Source: CANKHA01 sp963731585
Lineage (GTDB): Bacteria > Pseudomonadota > Alphaproteobacteria > Rhizobiales > Xanthobacteraceae
Length of the DNA: 64,000 bases
Assembly: GCA_963731585.1 (NCBI GenBank)
Contig: CAVSWC010000013.1
Coordinates: 310,001-374,000, forward strand
Reading direction: 5' to 3'
Positions within the stretch are counted from its first letter, which is position 1. Each line of letters starts with the position of its first letter. Made by a program: the position numbers and the translations under genes. This document shows positions 27,535 to 36,880 of the stretch, piece by piece. Below the pieces are notes generated by a model. That model was not told the origin of the DNA. It was given only the letters and a program-made list of their open reading frames with translations, and made no database searches.

Positions 27535-28569
27535 TCACTTGATCAGGTCTTCCATCTTGTCGACCAGTTCCTTCGGGCTGGCCATCAGGTCGTTGACCAG
27601 CTTGGTCAGCGCATCCCCGCTGGTCACGGCGATCGACAGCCCACTCCGCGTCGCATCGGCGATGAGCTCGGGATCCTGCATGGTCTTTTCAAACGCCTGC
27701 CGCAATGCCGCCACGCGATCCGCCGGCGTATCCGGCGGCGCCAGGATCGGCCGCCCCAGTTCGTTGGAGATCGACATGAGTTTGAGCAGCTGACGCTGTT
27801 CGTCGGTCTTGGCGAATTCGAAAATGCTCGGCGCGCCCGTTCCAGGCGCGGGAGCCGGCTCCATGTTGAACAAAATTTTGATCGCGCCGGATTCAATGCC
27901 GCCCGGCCGCGCCGCCTTCACCGCCGCGAGCGTCAGGAAGACGCCGTTCACCTCCTTGCGGTCGATCGCGAGCCATACCGCCGATGAGCCGGCATAACCT
28001 TCCACCAGCCGGAATTTTATTCCGAGCAGCTTGTTGAGGAACACCGGCATAGTGCTGACGGCGGTGCCGGCGCCCGCGCCGCCCATCAGCACCTCCTTCT
28101 GAAACGCCTCCTGCGCGGATTTCACCGGCGCATCGCCGGAAACCACGCAGACGATGCTGCTGAACTCCGGACTGCCGATCCAGTTGAACTTGCGCGGGTC
28201 GTAACGGACGTTGGCCACGTTGGTCAGCGCCTGAAACGGCAGGTTGCGCCCGATCATTCCGATCACGCTGCCGTCTTTTGGCACCGCCGAATAGAGCGTG
28301 TTCGCCGCCGTGATGCCGCCTGCGCCTGGCATGTTCTGCGGCAGGAACGTCGGATTGCCCGGCATGTATTTCGTCATGTACCGCGACACCATCCGCGACC
28401 AGGCGTCGTAGTCGCCACCGACGGTGGAGTGAATGATGAAGCGAACCGTCTTGCCGCGGTAGAATTCCTCGACCGTCTGGCTGGCGGCGCTGGTCGTCCA
28501 GGCAGTCAGAAAAAGCAGTGACGCCGCAAGCAAGTCACGCCATTTACAACGTCCGCTCCAACCCGTCAC
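27535..28569 (-). CDS. Bug/TctC-type periplasmic solute receptor
   Basis: This 344-residue receptor starts with GTG 28569 and a signal peptide (RDLLAASLLFLTAWTTSAAS), followed by FYRGKTVRFIIHSTVGGDYD, MPGNPTFLPQNMPGAGGITA, GSVIGMIGRNLPFQALTNVA, LVEGYAGSSAVWLAIDRKEV and a C-terminal DPELIADATRSGLSIAV. It is convergent with the dienelactone hydrolase gene and divergent from the MetE-like gene. No permease is adjacent. Confidence 0.92.
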   Translation of the reverse strand: MTGWSGRCKWRDLLAASLLFLTAWTTSAASQTVEEFYRGKTVRFIIHSTVGGDYDAWSRMVSRYMTKYMPGNPTFLPQNMPGAGGITAANTLYSAVPKDGSVIGMIGRNLPFQALTNVANVRYDPRKFNWIGSPEFSSIVCVVSGDAPVKSAQEAFQKEVLMGGAGAGTAVSTMPVFLNKLLGIKFRLVEGYAGSSAVWLAIDRKEVNGVFLTLAAVKAARPGGIESGAIKILFNMEPAPAPGTGAPSIFEFAKTDEQRQLLKLMSISNELGRPILAPPDTPADRVAALRQAFEKTMQDPELIADATRSGLSIAVTSGDALTKLVNDLMASPKELVDKMEDLIK

Positions 28570-28689
28570 CGCAACCTCCCATCGATTATTGTTGTCTATT
28601 GCCGATCAGATAATTTTCCCTGCATCATAGGTGCGGAAGGCCGGCGGTCGCAACGGGTTCGGCAAGACACGGTCAACGGGAGGTCTGTT

Positions 28690-29865
28690 GTGCAGCGCAG
28701 TTCGAAGCGGATCCTGACCACGCATGTCGGCAGCCTGCCGCGCCCCGCTCAGCTCTATGTCGATCTCCAGGTGAAGGAGAGCGGCGCCAAGCACGACGAG
28801 GCGGCGCTTGCCGCAAGCGTGCGCACCTCGGTCTCCAGCGTCATCAGGCGGCAGGGCGAGATCGGGGTCGACGTCGTGAACGACGGCGAGCACAGCAAGT
28901 CGAGCTTCAGCGCCTATACCGCGAGCCGGCTCGAGGGGTTCACCGCGCTCGACGAGCCGCGCCAGAAGCGGGAGGAGACGCGCGACCGCCTGGAGTTTGC
29001 GGCGGTCTATGAGGATTTCCGCACGATGTGCGCGGCGCGGCCGATGATCAAGGCGATGCCGCGTCAGCGCCAGGCCTTCGCTTGCACCGGCCCGGTCCGC
29101 TATCGCGGACAAGCGGAGGTCAAGACCGACAGCGCCAATATGCGGGCGGCGATGGGCGATCGCTTCGAGGAAGGCTTCATCACCGCGCTCTCACCCAACA
29201 ACGTGGCGCTCTACTATCCCAACAAGTTCTATCCGACGGAAGAAGAGTATGAGATCGCGCTCGCCGATGCGATGCGCGAGGAATACAAGGCCATCGTGGA
29301 CGCCGGCTTCGTCGTGCAGGTGGACGATCCAAGCCTCGCCACCCACTACGACCGCCATCCCGAGCTCACGGTCGAGCAGTGCCGCCAGCATATCGCGTCG
29401 CGGGTGGAGATCATCAATCACGCGCTGCGCGGCATTCCGGCGGATCGCGTCCGGTTCCACACCTGCTACAGCACCAACGTCGCTCCGCGCGTGCATGATC
29501 TCGAGCTCCGGCACTATGTCGACCTGATGCTGCGCATTAATGCGGGCGGATATTCTTTCGAGGCGGCCAACCCGCGCCACGAGCACGAGTGGAGTGTATG
29601 GCAGGACGTCGCGCTGCCGGACGACAAGGTGCTGATCCCCGGCGTCGTGTCGCATTGCGTCGCGCTGGTCGAGCACCCGGAACTGGTCGCCCAGCGGATT
29701 TGCAGGTTTGCCGGCGTGGTCGGCAGGGAGCGGGTGATCGCGTCGAACGATTGCGGCTTCGCGACCTCCGGGGCGGGCGATGAAGTGCACCCGGATGTCG
29801 CATGGGCAAAGCTCAACTCGCTGGTCGATGGCGCCCGCCGCGCCAGCAAGACTCTCTGGAATTAG
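28690..29865 (+). CDS. Cobalamin-independent methionine synthase (MetE C-terminal-like) family protein
   Basis: This 391-residue protein resembles the C-terminal methyltransferase barrel of MetE. It has TTHVGSLPRPAQLYVDLQV, GVDVVNDGEHSKSSFSAYTA, FHTCYSTNVAPRV (a His/Cys pair like the zinc site), ANPRHEHEW (candidate Glu/His ligand) and VIASNDCGFATSGAGDEVH (the last Cys ligand). MetE-like stand-alone barrels often act on other substrates such as small methylated compounds, so methionine synthesis is not certain. The start is GTG 28690 with GGGAGG just upstream. It is followed 160 bp later by an aldehyde dehydrogenase. Confidence 0.85.
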   Translation: MQRSSKRILTTHVGSLPRPAQLYVDLQVKESGAKHDEAALAASVRTSVSSVIRRQGEIGVDVVNDGEHSKSSFSAYTASRLEGFTALDEPRQKREETRDRLEFAAVYEDFRTMCAARPMIKAMPRQRQAFACTGPVRYRGQAEVKTDSANMRAAMGDRFEEGFITALSPNNVALYYPNKFYPTEEEYEIALADAMREEYKAIVDAGFVVQVDDPSLATHYDRHPELTVEQCRQHIASRVEIINHALRGIPADRVRFHTCYSTNVAPRVHDLELRHYVDLMLRINAGGYSFEAANPRHEHEWSVWQDVALPDDKVLIPGVVSHCVALVEHPELVAQRICRFAGVVGRERVIASNDCGFATSGAGDEVHPDVAWAKLNSLVDGARRASKTLWN

Positions 29866-30025
29866 TTGAATCCGCGGCGATCCGCGCCCCATCCGCCGCC
29901 TTGCAGCGAGAGGCACCGGCGGGTACAAATCCGGCAAGCCCTGCCTCTCGCATAATCGCCACGCAGGAAGCCTTGTGCCCTCGGGCCGGGATCCGACCCA
30001 TTCGCCCCAACCAAAGAGTGACGCC

Positions 30026-31495
30026 ATGAACGAAGCTGTCCGTTCCACCAAACTGCAAGACATGCCGATGCTGATCGGCGGCAAGCTCGTGGCGAGCGAA
30101 AGCGGCCGCTGGATGGATTCCGTCAACCCGGCCACCGAGGAAGTGATCGGCCGCACGCCGCAAGGCACCGCGCAAGGACGTCGACATGGCGGTCGAGGCG
30201 GCGGAAAAGGCGCAGCCGGAATGGGCCGCGCTGCCGGTCTCCAAGCGCGCCGACTACCTGCACAAGCTGTCGGACGGCATGGCCAAGCGCGCCGACGAGA
30301 TCTTGCGCGTCGAGGTGATGGATACCGGCAACACCATCTTCAAGATGCGCGACGACGTCGGCAAGGCGATCGGCCAGCTCAAATTCTTCGCCGGCCTCGG
30401 TTACGAGATGAAGGGCGAGACCGTTCCCTCGACGCCCGGCAACATCCACATGACGATGCGCGAGCCCTATGGCGTGGTCGGCCGCATCATCCCGTTCAAC
30501 CATCCGATCGGCTTCGCCGCCTCGCGCATGGCGGCGCCGCTGATCGCCGGCAATACCATCGTGGTGAAGCCGTCGGAGCAGAGCCCGCTGTCGGCTTCGA
30601 TCCTGGCCGAGATCGCCGCGGAGGTGATGCCGCCCGGCGTCGTCAACATCGTCACCGGCACGGCCGGGAGGCCGGCGAGGCGCTGGTGCGCCATCCGCGC
30701 GTGAAGCGCATCGCCTTCATCGGCTCGGTGCAGACCGGCATGGCGATCCAGCGCTCGGCGGCGGAAGTCGCGGTCAAGCACGTCACGCTCGAATTGGGCG
30801 GCAAGAATCCGCTGATCGTGTTCCCGGATGCCGACATCGAGAAGGCGCGGCCGGCGCCGTCGGCGGCATGAATTTCGCCTGGCAGGGCCAGTCCTGCGGC
30901 TCGATCAGCCGTCTGTTCATCCACGAGTTGCTCTACGACAAGTTCCTCGCCGATCTCGTCGCACAAGTCGGCAAGATGAAGATCGGCGATCCGCTGTCCG
31001 ACGACAGCAAGATGGGTCCGATCAACACCAAGGCAGCAGTACGAGCAAGGTCATGCACTACATCGAGGCCGGCAAGGAAGACGGCGCGCAGCTGATGACC
31101 GGCGGCAGCGGCCGGAAGGCGACGATGTTCAAGAGGGGCTATTGGATCGAGCCGACGGTGTTCGCCGACGTCAACATGGCATGCGCATCGCGCAGGAGGA
31201 AATGTTCGGCCCGGTGCTGTCGGTGTTGAAATGGAAGGACGTCGACGAGGCGATCGCGATCGCCAACTCCATCGAATACGGCCTGACCGCGGCGATCTGG
31301 ACCAACGACATCAACACCGCGCATGACTCACGGCGCGCAAAGTGCAGTCCGGCTATATCTGGATCAACGGCGTCTCCGGCCACTTCAAGGGCGTGCCGTT
31401 CGGCGGCTTCAAGAATTCCGGCATCGGCCGCGAGGAGGGCATCGAGCGAGCTGCTGTCCTATACCGAGGAGAAGGTGATCCACATCGTGCTGTGA
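30026..31495 (+). CDS. Aldehyde dehydrogenase family protein (about eight frame changes)
   Basis: The reading frames together make one NAD-dependent aldehyde dehydrogenase: MPMLIGGKLVASESGRWMDS, YGVVGRIIPFNHPIGFAASR, VKHVTLELGGKNPLIVFPDA, NFAWQGQSCGSISRLFIHE with the catalytic cysteine, IEAGKEDGAQLMTGGSGR and KGVPFGGFKNSGIGREEG. It starts at ATG 30026 and ends at 31495. Breaks occur near 30170, 30665, 30850, 31040 (two), 31190, 31330 and 31447. Most are single extra bases, some missing bases. The density is the highest in the window. It lies in the same accessory region as the first, intact aldehyde dehydrogenase. Confidence 0.8.
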
Positions 31496-31551
31496 GGGCG
31501 TGGTAAAGCTGTAAGAAAAATCCGAGAAGTGGCCAGCACATCTTCTCCATT

Positions 31552-31660
31552 GTCATGGCCGCACTGTTGCGGCCATCCTGCTTAGGAGGGCAGAGCGTCC
31601 ATCGGGATAGCCGGCATAAGGCGTTTACGCCCGTCTTCGCGCGCTATGCCCGGCCATGAC
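31552..31660. repeat. Palindromic interspersed repeat (GTCATGGCCG ends)
   Basis: The element has perfect 10-bp inverted ends GTCATGGCCG and CGGCCATGAC. Its right half (from about 31615, with CATAAGGCG and TTACGCCCGTCTTCG) recurs at 53801-53847 near degP. It is a small extragenic palindromic repeat without a coding ORF. Confidence 0.8.
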
Positions 31661-31700
31661 AAATCGATAGATTGTGCCAACCGATTAAAGCGAAGCGGGA

Positions 31701-32970
31701 ATGCAAGAACAAACAACAACGGTCCCGCCATCGGTCCTGTCGCATCGCCCGTTCCTCTTTCTTTGGCTCGGCCGCATCGTTTCGGTGTTCGCCTACCAGA
31801 TGACGATGGTAGCGCTGGCCTGGCAGCTCTACGACATCACCAACAGCGCGCTCGCTCTCGGTTTCGTAGGGCTCGCGCAGTTCCTGCCGCTGATCTTCTT
31901 CACGCTTCCGGTGGGCTACGTCTCCGACCGCTACGACCGCCGCAAGGTGGTCCGCCTCTGTCAACTGGGCGCGGGCTGTTGCGCGCTGGTGCTGGTCGCG
32001 GGCACGCTCGGCGGGATGGCTCGACAGCATTTTCATCTACGCGCTCGTATTCGTGATGAGCAGCATGCGCTCGTTCGAATTTCCGGCGATGGGCGCGATG
32101 GTGCCGAACCTCGTTCCGGCGGACGACGTGCCGCGGGCGATGGCGTGGTTCACCTCCGCGCAGAAGACCGCGACCATCGTCGGTCCCGCGCTCGGCGGCT
32201 TTCTCTATATTCTCGGCCCCGCGCGTGGTGTACGGCCTCTCGGCCGTTTTTCTGGGTCGCCGCCAGCATGTTGATGATGTTGATCGTCACGCAACGCGTC
32301 GTTCCGAAGAAAGAGCCGGTCACGCTGGAATCGCTGTTTGCCGGCTTTCGCTATCTTCTGCGTGACCGCATCCTGTTCGGCACCGCCTCGCTCGACATGT
32401 TTGCCGTGCTGGTCGGCGGCATCACCGTCCTGCTGCCGATCTTCGCGCGCGACATCCTGCACACCGGCCCCTGGGGGCTTGGCCTGCTGCGGTCGTCGCC
32501 GGCCCTCGGCGCGCTGCTTATGTCGCTCGTGCTGGCGCGTTATCCGCTGAAGCCGCCGGTCGGCCCGATCCTGTTCGGCGTCACCATCCTGTTCGGCATC
32601 GCCACCGTTGGCTTTGCGCTCTCCACCAACCTGATCCTGTCGATGCTGGCGCTCGCCATCATGGGCGGCTCCGACGTGGTCAGCGTGGTGATCCGGATGT
32701 CGCTCGTGCAATTGCGCACGCCCGACGACATGCGCGGCCGCGTCGGCGCCGCCAATGCGCTGTTCATCGGCGCCTCCAACCAACTCGGCGACTTTGAATC
32801 CGGCGCGGTCGCTGCATTGGTCGGCGCGGTGCCTGCGGTGATCATCGGCGGCGTCGGGCACGATCGCGATCACCATCGTCTGGATGTTGTTCCTGTTCCC
32901 GGAGCTCTATCGTATCCAGGCGCTCGACAGCGGCGACAGGATGCCGGAGGCGAAGCCGAAGCCGGCATAA
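31701..32970 (+). CDS. MFS transporter (three frame changes)
   Basis: This major-facilitator protein opens MQEQTTTVPPSVLSHRPFLF, followed by LGRIVSVFAYQMTMVALAW and the intracellular loop GYVSDRYDRRKVVRLCQL typical of MFS helix 2-3. Later helices include LFAGFRYLLRDRILFGTASL and FGIATVGFALSTNLILSMLA, ending in GDRMPEAKPKPA. About three breaks are needed (near 32018, 32225 and 32860). The style (SWITCH to EntS-like exporters, with SMRSFEFPAMGAMVPNLVPA) suggests a drug or siderophore efflux-type family. Substrate unknown. Confidence 0.82.
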
Positions 32971-33003
32971 AATAAACCGCAGCACCAAGTGGGGACGAAA
33001 CGC

Positions 33004-33814
33004 ATGATCAGGCTCGACGGCAAAGTCGCAATCGTCACCGGCGCCGCGCAAGGGCTCGGCAAGGAAATGGCCGCGGCTTTGGCGAAAGCCGGCGCGCGCG
33101 TCGCGCTTGCCGATGTCAATGAAGTGAAGGCGCAGGAAGCCGCCGCTGAAATCGAACGGCAGGTCGGATCCGACAGGGTGATCGGCGTTCGCCGCCGACA
33201 TCAATCGCCTGGAGGATTGCGAGCGCCTCGTCGGCGAATGCCGGACGCGGCTCGGCGGATTGCACGTGCTGGTGAATGCGGCGCGGCGACCGCATCGCGG
33301 TCCCGGCCTGCCGGCAAGCGGCAACAGCCTGCCGTTCTGGGAATCCGATCCGCGGATCTGGCAGGAAACCGTTCAAACAAATGTGGTCGGCACGTTTTTC
33401 CTGTCGCGCACGGTTACGCCTCACCTTCTGGCGCAGAACTGGGGGCGGATCATCAACATCACGACGAGTAACGCAGGCATGAGCGGGGCGCGCGGCTCCC
33501 CTTACGGGCTGACGAAAATGGCGCTGGAAGCCGCCACCATGATCTGGGCGGCGGACCTGAAAGGGACCGGCGTCACCGTCAATTCGCTGCTTCCCGGCGG
33601 CAGCTGCGCCAACGAGCCCGGCAAGCTCACGCGCAGCGGAAAGCCGCTGCTTCCGATGGACATTCTAAATCCGCCGCTGGTCTGGCTGGCTTCGGACCTA
33701 TCCGATGGCGCGAGCGGCAACCGCTATGTGGCAAAGTTTTGGGATGCGAGCCTGCCGCCGGGCGACGCGGCGGAACGATGTCTTGAAGCACCGGCGCTGC
33801 GGCGCGCGACTTAA
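33004..33814 (+). CDS. Short-chain dehydrogenase/reductase (one frameshift)
   Basis: This SDR-family oxidoreductase shows the cofactor motif VAIVTGAAQGLGKEMAAAL, VNAARRP in place of the usual NNAG, the serine in INITTSNAGMSG and the YxxxK catalytic pair in SPYGLTKMALEAA. The frame starts MIRLDGKVAIV at 33004. A single extra G near 33188 breaks it, and with its removal the gene is exactly 270 codons ending at 33814. It lies 33 bp after an MFS transporter gene. The substrate is unknown, possibly a hydroxy-acid or alcohol. Confidence 0.85.
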
Positions 33815-33846
33815 GCTGACCCCGTAGGGCGCTGCGCTGCGGCGAT

Positions 33847-35088
33847 TTACCGGGGATCGCGCGTTTCCGGCATGAACGCCAGCACCAGCAGAAGACCGAA
33901 GCCTCCGACGGAGCCGAGAAACAAAAAGGTCGCGGCGTTGCCGAACATGTCCGCAACATAGCCGGCAAGCGTGGTGCTGAGCGAAGCGCCGATGCCGATC
34001 GCGACGCCGGCCACGCCTTGCGCAAAGTTGAAATGCCCGGTGCCGCGCGTGGTGTCGGCGATGACGAGCGGCATGAGCACCCCAAGGGTCGCCGCCGAAA
34101 TTCCATCCAGCAGCTGCACCGCTACCACGACGGCGGGATCGCTGGAGATCGCGAAGACCGCGCCTCGCACGCATAGCGGCGCGAAACACAACATCAGGAG
34201 AGGACGGCGGCCCCAGCTCTGCGCCGTGCGTCCGACCCACGGGGCGATGGCTGCGACCACGAATTGCGGCGCCAGAATGCAGATCGCGATCACCGCGGTG
34301 GCCGATTCCGGCGCGCGGTTCGTCAGGGTTCCGGCCATGATCGGCAGCATGGCGGCGTTGGAGAGCTGGAACAGCACGATGGCCGCAGCGAAGATCAAGA
34401 ACGCCCGGTTGCGGGCAAGGCCCGCAATCCCGGCGGACCATTTGACGTCATCGCCTTTGCGCACCCCGCCCCGCGCCAGATCGGGATCGATGTCCGCGGA
34501 CCGGATCTGCGCCAGCGCGAGGAGGGTCGGGATCGCGAGTGCGGCGGTGAGGAAGAAGATCGCCTGGTTCGAATAAAAATACGCAACGGCGCCCATCAAT
34601 CCGGCAGCGACCGCATTGCCCAGAGAGAGGAACCGGGCATTGCGCCCAAGTCTGCGGCTCAGCAGGCCGTGCCCCACCAGCCCGAGGCTGATCGAGGCGA
34701 GAACCGGTCCGGCCAGACAGCTCGCCATCGCGTGCAGCAGCTTGGCGGCGAGCACCACGCTGAACACCGGCCAGAATGCCAGCAACAGAGCGCTGCCGCT
34801 GATGGCCACCACCGCAAGCCCGGCGAGCAGCCGTTTGGCTGGCACGTGATCCACCAGCGCGCCGATGGGAATCTGCATCACCATGGCAGCGAGCGTCCCG
34901 ACCGTCAGGATCAGCCCGATGTCCAACTGGGTCCAACTCTTCGACGTCAGATAGGCGGCGACAAACGGCCCCCATCCGGTCTGGATGTCGGCTAGGAAGA
35001 ATGCAAACCAGTCGAGCCCGCGCTGGCTTCGGCTTGACGGCTGGCGCTTTCCCCCTTCTATCGCAGTGGCGCTTTCCATTTCAGCCAC
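33847..35088 (-). CDS. MFS transporter
   Basis: This 413-residue integral membrane protein has about twelve hydrophobic segments and MFS loop motifs: FADIQTGWGPFVAAYLTS-like start, IGALVDHVPAKRLLAGLAVV after helix 2, and IAPWVGRTAQSWGRRPLLML in the central loop region. It belongs to the sugar/metabolite type of MFS exporters by its general shape. It is intact and convergent with the SDR gene. Substrate unknown. Confidence 0.9.
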   Translation of the reverse strand: MAEMESATAIEGGKRQPSSRSQRGLDWFAFFLADIQTGWGPFVAAYLTSKSWTQLDIGLILTVGTLAAMVMQIPIGALVDHVPAKRLLAGLAVVAISGSALLLAFWPVFSVVLAAKLLHAMASCLAGPVLASISLGLVGHGLLSRRLGRNARFLSLGNAVAAGLMGAVAYFYSNQAIFFLTAALAIPTLLALAQIRSADIDPDLARGGVRKGDDVKWSAGIAGLARNRAFLIFAAAIVLFQLSNAAMLPIMAGTLTNRAPESATAVIAICILAPQFVVAAIAPWVGRTAQSWGRRPLLMLCFAPLCVRGAVFAISSDPAVVVAVQLLDGISAATLGVLMPLVIADTTRGTGHFNFAQGVAGVAIGIGASLSTTLAGYVADMFGNAATFLFLGSVGGFGLLLVLAFMPETRDPR

Positions 35089-35230
35089 GCTTACATCCGG
35101 TCACGGCGCTAAACCGCTTGAGGGTCGAGGGCCGGCGCGATAGCAAAAGCGCCAAGCGCCTGATAAATTGGACTAGAGCGTGACGATAGCCGTCCGGTTT
35201 CGTGCAGGACTTCAGATCGGAGATAGTACA

Positions 35231-35719
35231 ATGACCGCAGCCTTCATCGACGAGATCGCCAATCAGAAAAAGTTCAGCGTCGGCGACAATGTCAAGCCGA
35301 CCCTATTTCGCCTGCATGCCCAGCTGCTCGATCAGGGCCGCAGCAACACCTATCTCGCCGAGACCGACAATATGTGGGCGACGCTGAAGGTCTACGCCTC
35401 GGGCGGCGAGAACGGGCTGCATACCCATCCGAACGAAGATCACATGTTCGTGGTGCTGCAGGGCAGCGCGCGCTTTTACGGTCCGAACGAGGAAACGGCG
35501 GATCTCGGCAAGTATCAGGGCATCATGCTGCCCGCGGGCTCCTACTACAAATTCCAGTCGACCAGCGAGGAGCCGCTTGTGCTCATGCGGGTCGGTTGCC
35601 AGGCCGGAAAGGACGATCCTTCGGGACGGCTCAACAGCAAGGGTGAGCCGATGCCGGGCGACTTAAAGGAAAACGGGCGCGTGCCGGTCATCCCGCGGCC
35701 GAATGCCTATTTCGGATAG
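35231..35719 (+). CDS. Single-domain cupin protein
   Basis: This 162-residue single cupin begins MTAAFIDEIANQKKFSVGDN and contains the metal site ENGLHTHPNEDHMFVVLQG (His-His-Glu-His pattern with G spacing) and YYKFQSTSEEPLVLMRVG in the second motif. ATG 35231 has CGGAGA about 9 bases upstream; the open frame also starts at 35180. It may be an oxygenase, isomerase or sensor; these folds are too general to name a reaction. It sits between an MFS gene and a Bug receptor. Confidence 0.85.
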   Translation: MTAAFIDEIANQKKFSVGDNVKPTLFRLHAQLLDQGRSNTYLAETDNMWATLKVYASGGENGLHTHPNEDHMFVVLQGSARFYGPNEETADLGKYQGIMLPAGSYYKFQSTSEEPLVLMRVGCQAGKDDPSGRLNSKGEPMPGDLKENGRVPVIPRPNAYFG

Positions 35720-35727
35720 GCTTCCCT

Positions 35728-35765
35728 TCTCGTCATTGCCGGGCTCGACCCGGCAATCCAGCTGC
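35728..35765. repeat. Short palindromic segment (partial extragenic repeat)
   Basis: The segment TCATTGCCGGGCTCGACC with CCGGCAAT is the left arm of the same repeat type seen at 53731 (CGTCATGCCCGGGCTCATCC). Only part of an element is present, just before the stop of the convergent Bug gene. Confidence 0.5.
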
Positions 35766-35789
35766 ATGCGAAGCCTGCCGTTAGCCGGC

Positions 35790-36818
35790 TCACTTCGTGT
35801 TGGCGAGCGTGCGCGCGCGCTCGAGCACCGGCTGGGGCAAAGCGTGCAGTCTGGCGAATACCGCCTCCATCTCGGCGCCGGTCATCGGCATCAGCTCCAG
35901 GCGCTGCTTCGCCGCCTCCTCGATCAGCGCGGGGTCCTTCATCGCGGCGTCAAACGCCGTGCGCAATAGCGCGATGCGCTCGGCCGGCACGCCCGGCGGC
36001 GCGAAGAACGGCCGCGCCATATTGGCCGGCGCCAGCATCAGCTCCAGCGCGGCGCGATCATCCGCGTTGGAAACGAGGTCGCCCAGAAGCGGGACGTCCG
36101 GCAATTCCGGATGCTTGACGAGGCCCAGCTGGATCAGCACGGTGACGTAATTATTCGCCAGCCATTCCGGCTTGTTCACCCGCAGGCTCCCGAACGACAC
36201 GCCGCAGCGGCCCTGCAGCTCACCGCGCTCGATGGCGAGATCGATTTCGGTTGAGGTCAGATAGCCGCGCACCACCTTGAGCTTGGCGTCGAGCATCTTG
36301 CTCATGGTGGCGTTGAAGGTGGTCAGCTCCGAACCGGCGCCGGTGGTGCCGACCATCAATTCGCGCGTCTTGGTATCTTCCATGGAGCGAAAGCCGGAGT
36401 CCTTGCGGGCGATGCAGACGCCGGTTTCGCGCGCCATCGATCCGATATAGTTGAGTTTCAGCGCGTCGAATTGCGTGCCGGGCAGATCAAGCAGGGGCAT
36501 CAGCGGCACGAAGCGGTGGCCGGTTCCGATCACGGTGCCGTCCTTAGGCGCGGTGTTGTAAAGCGAGTTCACTGCATTGAGGCTGCCGGCGCCCGGCTTG
36601 TTGCTCGGAATGATCAGCGGCTCACCGGGAATATGCTTGGATAAATGCCGCGCCAGCAGGCGCGCATAGATGTCGTAGGTCTCGCCGGCGCCGAGCCCGA
36701 TCACGATGGTGATCTGCTTGCCGCGGTAGAAATCTTCGCCGGTTTGTGCGGCGGCGGGCTGCACGAACCAAACCGCGGAAAGAACCCCGATCGCAGCCGC
36801 GCGCCAAACCATCGCCAT
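35790..36818 (-). CDS. Bug/TctC-type periplasmic solute receptor
   Basis: This 342-residue receptor starts at ATG 36818 (MAMVWRAAAIGVLSAVWFVQ) with a GGGAGA site. It continues FYRGKQITIVIGLGAGETYD, HIPGEPLIIPSNKPGAGSLN, GTVIGTGHRFVPLMPLLDLP, GYLTSTEIDLAIERGELQGR, LGLVKHPELPDVPLLGDLVS and AFDAAMKDPALIEEAAKQRL. The open reading frame merges with the upstream MFS gene through an artefactual frame, but a signal peptide and ribosome site mark a separate start. It is close behind the MFS gene (62 bp). Confidence 0.9.
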   Translation of the reverse strand: MAMVWRAAAIGVLSAVWFVQPAAAQTGEDFYRGKQITIVIGLGAGETYDIYARLLARHLSKHIPGEPLIIPSNKPGAGSLNAVNSLYNTAPKDGTVIGTGHRFVPLMPLLDLPGTQFDALKLNYIGSMARETGVCIARKDSGFRSMEDTKTRELMVGTTGAGSELTTFNATMSKMLDAKLKVVRGYLTSTEIDLAIERGELQGRCGVSFGSLRVNKPEWLANNYVTVLIQLGLVKHPELPDVPLLGDLVSNADDRAALELMLAPANMARPFFAPPGVPAERIALLRTAFDAAMKDPALIEEAAKQRLELMPMTGAEMEAVFARLHALPQPVLERARTLANTK

Positions 36819-36880
36819 TCTCCCGTGACGCGGAAAAGCATATCGGGTCTGGGCAGGCCTGCAAGCGGCAGAGCGCCTCG